Positions 7,182 through 11,077 of a stretch of DNA of 11,077 bases are shown here, one piece after another; within the stretch, counting starts at the first letter, position 1, and every line of letters begins with the position of its first letter. The position numbers and the translations under genes were made by a program. The notes below the pieces were generated by a model, which saw nothing but the letters and a program-made list of their open reading frames with translations, did no database searches and had not been told where the DNA came from. Source of the stretch: QYOJ01 sp964616825 (lineage in GTDB: Bacteria; Bacteroidota; Bacteroidia; Bacteroidales; FEN-979); NCBI GenBank assembly GCA_964616825.1, contig CAZTSX010000036.1, positions 1 to 11,077 on the forward strand. Reading direction: 5' to 3'.

Positions 7182-7199
7182 AATCATATTTATATGATT
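7182..7199. promoter_or_regulatory. 18-bp palindrome over the operon promoter, candidate operator
   Basis: AATCATAT and ATATGATT are perfect 8-base inverted arms around a TT centre. The site lies 47-65 bases upstream of the first HmuY-like gene and covers the candidate -7 element at 7185-7192, so a dimeric regulator bound here would block the promoter. Dyad size suits a Fur-type or other winged-helix repressor, which would make sense for haem uptake, but the bases do not match the classical Fur box closely. AT-rich DNA raises the chance of accidental dyads. Confidence 0.5.
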
Positions 7200-7216
7200 G
7201 TAACCATAGAAACAAA
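7185..7216 (-). promoter_or_regulatory. Candidate promoter of the HmuY/receptor operon
   Basis: On the minus strand TTTG (7216-7213) is followed after 20 bases by TAAATATG (7192-7185), seven of eight positions of the Bacteroidota -7 consensus TAnnTTTG at the expected spacing. The implied leader is about 45 bases. It lies between the stop of the small membrane protein gene (7237) and the operon start (7134). No start site has been mapped. Confidence 0.5.
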
Positions 7217-7236
7217 AAGAAAAAGAGGGGAATAAA

Positions 7237-7572
7237 TTACGCAATTGGAGGGGCTCGAAGGCCCACAGACATAAGGAATCTAAAACCAGGATCATTAACT
7301 GAAACATCATAGCTGAATACAACTACTTGCTGGAAAACGTTTGTTTCATCCTGGGCATCAAATACAAAGAAGTCTGTAAAAGAATTTTTAATGTCCTGGA
7401 TCTTCAGGACTTTTGCTTTATCTCTGGGTGTGACACATGAGTATGGCAAGAGTTGTTCACCCCAGATTCTGTTCTGGTGAAAATTGATCAACGACCCAAA
7501 CGTGATCAGGAATACGGGAATAATCCAGATCGGCAGGAGAATCAGAAAGTGTCGTTTGCGTTGTTCAATCAT
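7237..7572 (-). CDS. Small one-pass membrane protein of unknown function
   Basis: A 111-residue frame not recognised as a known family. The start is basic (MIEQRKRHF), followed by one hydrophobic segment at about 9-28 with two prolines (LILLPIWIIP) and then a mostly soluble part of about 80 residues with two aromatic-rich patches, TDFFVFDAQDE (66-76) and VVVFSYDVSVNDPG (83-96). By the positive-inside rule the N-terminus should be cytoplasmic and the bulk periplasmic; an uncleaved signal-anchor is likely. It contains one Cys (46). Support for its being real: a TATATTTG promoter match just upstream, a frame that fills the gap between rpoD and the HmuY operon, and non-random hydrophobicity. Against: short, no recognisable homologue, and a poorly structured C-terminus (LRAPPIA). 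Confidence 0.6.
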   Translation of the reverse strand: MIEQRKRHFLILLPIWIIPVFLITFGSLINFHQNRIWGEQLLPYSCVTPRDKAKVLKIQDIKNSFTDFFVFDAQDETNVFQQVVVFSYDVSVNDPGFRFLMSVGLRAPPIA

Positions 7573-7591
7573 TCACAAGAAAATTTCGTGA

Positions 7592-7620
7592 CAAATATAT
7601 AAATTACTTTAAGAATACAA
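7592..7620 (-). promoter_or_regulatory. Candidate promoter of the small membrane protein gene
   Basis: On the minus strand TTG (7620-7618) is followed after 18 bases by TATATTTG (7599-7592), a perfect TAnnTTTG match. The start codon is at 7572, giving a very short leader of roughly 10-15 bases. This is the best promoter match in the window. It lies in the 75-base gap after the sigma factor stop. Confidence 0.55.
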
Positions 7621-7647
7621 CGCAAGTTTTGAAAAAAATATGAAAAA

Positions 7648-8511
7648 TTATCCCAGATATTTTTTCAATAATTTACTGCGTGAAGAGTGTTTTAACCGGC
7701 GGATCGCTTTCTCTTTGATCTGTCTCACCCGTTCGCGGGTCAGATCAAACATGGCGCCAATTTCTTCAAGGGTATAACTATGCGGATAACCAATCCCATA
7801 AAACATATTGATGATTGTCCGCTCCTTCTCCGTCAGGGTAGAGAGTGACCGCTGGATCTCATGGGATAGGGATTCCTTAAGTAAAATTTCATCTGTTCCC
7901 ATAGAGTTATCAGGCACAAACACATCAAGGAATTTCATCTCCTCATCCTGGTCGAGGGGTGCATCAATAGAGAGGGCACGTGACGATATTTTAAATACCT
8001 CCCTAACCTTATGCTCAGGGATATCCATCTCTATGGCAATTTCATTTGCCGAAGGAGGCCGCTCATACACCTGTTCCAACCGGGATGACATCTTTTTTAC
8101 TTTACTTAACGACCCAACCTGATTCAACGGCAGCCTGACAATCCGTGCCTGCTCGGCCAACGCTTGAAGAATTGACTGACGAATCCACCAAACAGCATAA
8201 GAGATAAACTTGAATCCCCGGGTTTCATCAAACCGTTTCGCTGCTTTGATCAAACCCAGGTTACCTTCATTTATCATGTCCGGGAGACTCAGTCCCTGGC
8301 TTTGGTATTGCTTGGCTACCGAAACAACAAACCGCAAATTGGCTTTGCAGAGCTTCTCCAGAGCAATCTGATCACCCTGTTTGATCCGCTGAGCAAGACT
8401 TACCTCCTCGTCAGCAGTGATCAACTCCTCCTTACCAATATCCTGCAAGTACTTGTCCAGGGAAGCTGTATCCCTGTTAGTAATTGATTTCGAGATTTTT
8501 AACTGCCTCAT
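7648..8511 (-). CDS. rpoD: RNA polymerase sigma-70 factor, RpoD/SigA type of Bacteroidota
   Basis: This sigma factor directs RNA polymerase to promoters. At 287 residues with MRQLKISKSITNR at the start, it has the compact Bacteroidota primary-sigma form lacking region 1.1. Region 1.2 covers about 18-50 (LDKYLQDIGKEELIT). Regions 2.1-2.4 cover about 54-124, with NLRFVVSVAKQYQ, INEGNLGLIKA (80-90) and FDETRGFKFISYAVWWIRQ (94-112), the -10-binding and melting segment. Region 3 is about 130-200. Region 4 is about 222-275, with the helix-turn-helix TLEEIGAMFDLTRERVRQIK (247-266). Regions 2 and 4 are conserved; region 3 (about 136-185) seems more diverged from typical members, so a second RpoD-like paralogue rather than the sole housekeeping factor cannot be excluded. 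It lies 168 bases downstream of the protease gene and has its own promoter candidate. Confidence 0.94.
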   Translation of the reverse strand: MRQLKISKSITNRDTASLDKYLQDIGKEELITADEEVSLAQRIKQGDQIALEKLCKANLRFVVSVAKQYQSQGLSLPDMINEGNLGLIKAAKRFDETRGFKFISYAVWWIRQSILQALAEQARIVRLPLNQVGSLSKVKKMSSRLEQVYERPPSANEIAIEMDIPEHKVREVFKISSRALSIDAPLDQDEEMKFLDVFVPDNSMGTDEILLKESLSHEIQRSLSTLTEKERTIINMFYGIGYPHSYTLEEIGAMFDLTRERVRQIKEKAIRRLKHSSRSKLLKKYLG

Positions 8512-8543
8512 TCTATCTTAAATATTCGACCAATCTTGACAAC

Positions 8544-8574
8544 TCAAGTTACGATTTTATAACGGGTTTGCAAA
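8544..8574 (-). promoter_or_regulatory. Candidate promoter of the sigma factor gene
   Basis: On the minus strand TTTG (8574-8571) is followed after 19 bases by TAACTTGA (8551-8544), which keeps TA and TT of the TAnnTTTG consensus but deviates at the last two positions. Spacing is ideal and the leader would be about 25-30 bases. The rest of the 8512-8679 gap is AT-rich with long A/T runs at 8571-8610 and holds nothing else recognisable. Confidence 0.35.
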
Positions 8575-8679
8575 ATTTTTATTTAGCCTTTTTTAATTTT
8601 TTTTCATTCAATCTTAAAATATTCTTTTAACTTACTGGGATACAAGCCTTCCAGTGGAAACAACCACTTCGAAACAGAT

Positions 8680-9831
8680 CTAACCGCTCTCCTTTGACAG
8701 ATCACTCTGTAAGGTAACAGGAAGCACTTTGATCTCACCGTCACGCCGGATCTTTACTTTTACTATCTCACCCGGACTGTGCTGTCCCATAAACTCTGTT
8801 AGTTCCGATTTGCTGTTGACAGATGAATTCGACAGTTGAAGGATAATATCTCCTTTACGAAGACCACCTTTTTCCGCTGAGCTGCCTTCAACCACACCCT
8901 GAATGTAGATTCCCTGTGGAACGTCCAATCCTTGCTCTTTTGCAAAACGGTCATTTATTTCACGATAATAGATCCCGAAATAAGCCCGCTGGATTTTTCC
9001 ATACTTCATTAAATCATCTACTACTTTCCTGACAATATTCACAGGTATGGCAAAAGAATAACCCTGGTAGTAACCGGTCCCACTTGCAATGGCGGCATTG
9101 ATCCCGACCAGTTCTCCCTCTGTATTGACCAACGCTCCTCCACTATTACCTTGATTAACAGCGGCATCGGTTTGTATAAACGATTCGATGGCTCCCTGTG
9201 ATCCCAGGATATTGATATTACGGGCTTTCGCACTAACGATCCCTGCAGTTACCGTTGAGGTTAAATTAAACGGATTTCCAACAGCAAGCACCCATTCACC
9301 TATCTTTACATCATCCGAATTTCCGTATGAAAGGATTGGCAGGCCTTCCTCATTGATCCTGATTAATGCAATATCAGAACTTGGATCTGTTCCGACGATG
9401 GACGCATTGTATTCACGTCTGTCGTTGAGAGTCACAGTAACTTCGTATGCATCCTGAACAACATGATTATTCGTTACGATATATCCTTCGGGAGATATAA
9501 TCACTCCGGAGCCCATGGCTTCATAAAGAAAAGTCCGCTCTCTTGGTGAAGGCTTTCTATAGTGGAAAAACTCGAAAAAATCATTATATACTAAGCTCTT
9601 CCGCTGAAATTTGGTCTTGATGTGAACGACTGCATTCACAGAAAGCTCAGCTGCTGCTTCAAAATCAGGCAGGTTCATTGGGGTGTTGGAGGCAAAGCTT
9701 GCCGGTTTGACAGGAATGGATACCGGTATATCAGAATAGACGGGGCTTTCTCTCTCCACCAGGTGAAACAAACCCAGTGACACAGCTCCTCCTGCTATCG
9801 CTATGAGTAATCCAACTACTATCTTCTTCAT
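8680..9831 (-). CDS. Membrane-anchored HtrA/Deg-family serine protease with a single PDZ domain
   Basis: A periplasmic envelope-stress protease of 383 residues. The N-terminus (MKKIVVGLLIAIAGGAVSLG) is an uncleaved anchor or signal peptide, with a Pro/Ser-rich linker to about 55. The trypsin-like domain covers about 60-275. Its catalytic triad is intact: His123 in TNNHVV, Asp153 in SSDIALIR, and Ser230 in GNSGGAL, preceded by FIQTDAAVNQ (218-227). A single PDZ domain (about 283-375) starts at YFGI and includes GSSAEKGGLRKGDIILQL (316-333). Most Bacteroidota Do/DegQ proteins have two PDZ domains and about 470-510 residues; this is closer in length and plan to E. coli DegS (355 aa), the sensor protease that cleaves an anti-sigma factor. 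No anti-sigma gene is adjacent, so that role is only a possibility. It is divergent from the nuclease gene across 141 bases. Confidence 0.94.
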   Translation of the reverse strand: MKKIVVGLLIAIAGGAVSLGLFHLVERESPVYSDIPVSIPVKPASFASNTPMNLPDFEAAAELSVNAVVHIKTKFQRKSLVYNDFFEFFHYRKPSPRERTFLYEAMGSGVIISPEGYIVTNNHVVQDAYEVTVTLNDRREYNASIVGTDPSSDIALIRINEEGLPILSYGNSDDVKIGEWVLAVGNPFNLTSTVTAGIVSAKARNINILGSQGAIESFIQTDAAVNQGNSGGALVNTEGELVGINAAIASGTGYYQGYSFAIPVNIVRKVVDDLMKYGKIQRAYFGIYYREINDRFAKEQGLDVPQGIYIQGVVEGSSAEKGGLRKGDIILQLSNSSVNSKSELTEFMGQHSPGEIVKVKIRRDGEIKVLPVTLQSDLSKESG

Positions 9832-9887
9832 ATCTAAAAATCTTTATCTGTTAAGAAACGTCTATCCACTCAGGATAGTACGATGCC

Positions 9888-9909
9888 AATGTTAAAAAGT
9901 GTTAACATT
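9888..9909. promoter_or_regulatory. 8-bp inverted repeat in the protease/nuclease divergent region, candidate operator
   Basis: AATGTTAA (9888-9895) and TTAACATT (9902-9909) are perfect inverted arms separated by six bases. TGTTAA also occurs at 9849-9854, nearer the protease start. On the minus strand the left arm includes TAACATTG (9894-9887), seven of eight positions of the -7 consensus, without a matching -33 element. The gap has no other clear promoter. The dyad could control either or both divergent genes. Confidence 0.4.
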
Positions 9910-9972
9910 TTCTCCTACTTATGTATAACCTTTTGACTTCAACCCGGATTAAGAAAGAAAATCTACAACGCC

Positions 9973-11077
9973 ATGAATAATTTTCTTTTTGTAACCGTGC
10001 TTGTAATCCTGGCACACATCTTTCCAGCTGACTCCGATAATCGTGCCATACCCGATAGTAACCTGATCATGAGTCAACATGTCAGAATCCTTTTCTGGAA
10101 TGTGGAAAACCTATTTGATTATCATGATGATACTACCACAATTGATGAGGCGTTCACAGGTGCAGGAGCGATGCACTGGACCTATTCAAAACTTAGGAGA
10201 AAGCTTGCACATGTCGCTAAAACGATCCTGGCGGCAGGAGCCTGGAATCCTCCCGGCATCATCGGACTCTGTGAGATAGAGAACAGGTACGTTCTGAACA
10301 GATTGGTCTATGACTCTCCCCTGAAACCGTTTCATTACAGGATTATTCATAGAAATTCACCTGACCGGCGCGGAATTGACGTAGCTATACTTTACAGGGA
10401 GACGATCTTTAATCCAACCTATTCGGAATGGATTTCCATCCGGTTTCCGTTTGACACAATAGTAAAAACCCGGGATATTCTTTACGTGAAAGGAGTTTTC
10501 CATCACACCGACACCATCCATCTCTTCGTCAACCACTGGCCCTCACGCCGTGGTGGAGAGAAAGTTTCGGCTCCAAAAAGGAACTACGTAGCCTCCGTGC
10601 TGCGCATAAAAGTCGATTCAATTTTACGAGCGCCTACAGAATATGGGATACGCGATACGGGATACACGAATCACGAATCGCGAATCGCGAATCCCTATAT
10701 CCTTATCATGGGTGACTTCAACGATGAGCCAGATAATGAAAGTCTCCGTACCATACTTCGGGCAGGGCATCCCGACACCACAGAAAATCCATCCGGGCTG
10801 GTGAACCTGATGTATCCGAAATTGCATCTTGAAGGCAGCCATAAATTCAGAGACCATTGGGGGCTGCTGGATCAGTTCATCATATCCGGATCGTTGATAA
10901 TGGGTAAAACCAATCTCCGGATTGATCCAGGTTCAGTAACGATATACAAACCAGACTTTTTGATGAAAGATGATCTCAAATACCTCGGCAACAAACCCAA
11001 CAGGACCTTTCTCGGACCTCGCTATCTGGGAGGGTTTTCGGATCACCTGCCAATTTATTTGGATATAAAGATTATCG
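9973..11077 (+). CDS. Exported endonuclease/exonuclease/phosphatase-family protein (3' end outside window)
   Basis: A Mg-dependent phosphoesterase of the DNase I / EEP fold, 368 residues visible and probably only a few missing, since the last motif SDHLP (356-360) is already present. Residues about 1-18 form a signal peptide (MNNFLFVTVLVILAHIFPAD), so the protein should work in the periplasm or outside. Motifs: FWNVENLFD (41-49), CEIEN (100-104, metal-binding Glu101), GIDVAILY (134-141), NHWPSR (187-192, catalytic-type His188), MGDFNDEP (246-253, Asp248 and Asn250), WGLLDQFIIS (296-305) and FSDHLP (355-360, Asp357 and His358). The fold is secure; whether it cuts DNA, RNA or another phosphodiester is not. 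An ATG at codon 33 would give a cytoplasmic form but loses a plausible signal peptide. Residues about 221-241 are an odd insert encoded by heptamer repeats just before GDFND. No strong promoter match was seen upstream. Confidence 0.88.
   Translation, partial: MNNFLFVTVLVILAHIFPADSDNRAIPDSNLIMSQHVRILFWNVENLFDYHDDTTTIDEAFTGAGAMHWTYSKLRRKLAHVAKTILAAGAWNPPGIIGLCEIENRYVLNRLVYDSPLKPFHYRIIHRNSPDRRGIDVAILYRETIFNPTYSEWISIRFPFDTIVKTRDILYVKGVFHHTDTIHLFVNHWPSRRGGEKVSAPKRNYVASVLRIKVDSILRAPTEYGIRDTGYTNHESRIANPYILIMGDFNDEPDNESLRTILRAGHPDTTENPSGLVNLMYPKLHLEGSHKFRDHWGLLDQFIISGSLIMGKTNLRIDPGSVTIYKPDFLMKDDLKYLGNKPNRTFLGPRYLGGFSDHLPIYLDIKII
10645..10693. repeat. Seven tandem heptamers inside the nuclease gene
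   Basis: Forty-nine bases divide exactly into GGGATAC, GCGATAC, GGGATAC, ACGAATC, ACGAATC, GCGAATC, GCGAATC. The first three share NNGATAC and the last four share NCGAATC, so two unit types meet at 10665/10666. In the coding frame they read Gly225 to about Pro241 (GIRDTGYTNHESRIANP). The block lies between RIKVDSILRA and YILIMGDFND, where related proteins have a short loop. The frame stays open through it. Confidence 0.8.

Noticed and set aside
7182..7199. Palindrome as a definite Fur box
   Set aside because: Only the dyad form and AT content agree; the GATAAT repeat pattern of the classical Fur box is not present, so the regulator is left open.
7115..7312. 65-residue plus-strand open frame over the haem operon promoter region
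   Set aside because: It overlaps the operon start, its promoter and the end of the small membrane protein gene, and its composition follows the AT-rich intergenic DNA.
8653..8668. AGTGG/CCACT stem after the protease stop as an intrinsic terminator
   Set aside because: Only five pairs, and no T-run follows on the minus strand.
10645..10693. Heptamer block as a CRISPR-like array
   Set aside because: Units are 7 bases with no spacers, and there are no cas genes.
10624..10857. 77-residue minus-strand open frame across the heptamer repeats
   Set aside because: It is antisense to the nuclease gene, whose motifs are intact on the plus strand; the heptamers keep several frames open, which explains it.

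Overview
The window looks like chromosomal DNA of a bacterium of the phylum Bacteroidota. The signs are a short primary-type sigma factor (287 aa, starting MRQLKI, no region 1.1), a type IX secretion C-terminal sorting domain, a TonB-dependent receptor with an N-terminal carboxypeptidase-regulatory-like domain, HmuY-family proteins, start codons without clear Shine-Dalgarno sequences, and several promoter candidates of the Bacteroidota form (-33 TTTG or TTG, -7 TAnnTTTG). No RNA gene, transposase, integrase, CRISPR array or phage gene was seen. No gene-free stretch exceeds about 170 bases.

Layout. Positions 1-1520 (+): the last codons of a membrane protein, probably the glutamate/GABA antiporter GadC, then glutamate decarboxylase GadB. 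Together they would form a glutamate-dependent acid-resistance module. GadB ends against a small octamer repeat tract. Positions 1562-2485 (-): an exported metallo-beta-lactamase-fold hydrolase with its own promoter-like site and a 9-bp inverted repeat in its leader. Positions 2606-7134 (-): a tightly packed three-gene operon. It encodes a secreted HmuY-like protein with a type IX sorting tail, a TonB-dependent outer-membrane receptor with the FRAP/NPDL signature of haem receptors, and a HmuY-like lipoprotein. Junctions are a 3-base gap with a GTG start and a 4-base ATGA overlap. An 18-bp near-perfect palindrome lies on the -7 element of the candidate promoter. Positions 7237-7572 (-): a small one-pass membrane protein of unknown function behind a good promoter match. 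Positions 7648-8511 (-): RpoD/SigA-type sigma factor. Positions 8680-9831 (-): membrane-anchored HtrA/Deg serine protease with one PDZ domain. Position 9973 to the window edge (+): an exported endonuclease/exonuclease/phosphatase-family protein. It is divergent from the protease gene and carries an in-frame block of seven heptamer repeats just before its GDFND motif.

The most interesting unit is 2606-7134. Two full-length paralogues of the haemophore family flank a single receptor, and they use two different routes to the cell surface (type IX secretion and lipoprotein anchoring). This suggests a relay in which a released or surface-attached protein and an anchored one feed the same receptor. 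Haem is the likely ligand from the FRAP/NPDL motif and the HmuY resemblance, but this is inferred, not shown. The second theme is short tandem repeats: octamers after gadB and heptamers inside the nuclease gene.
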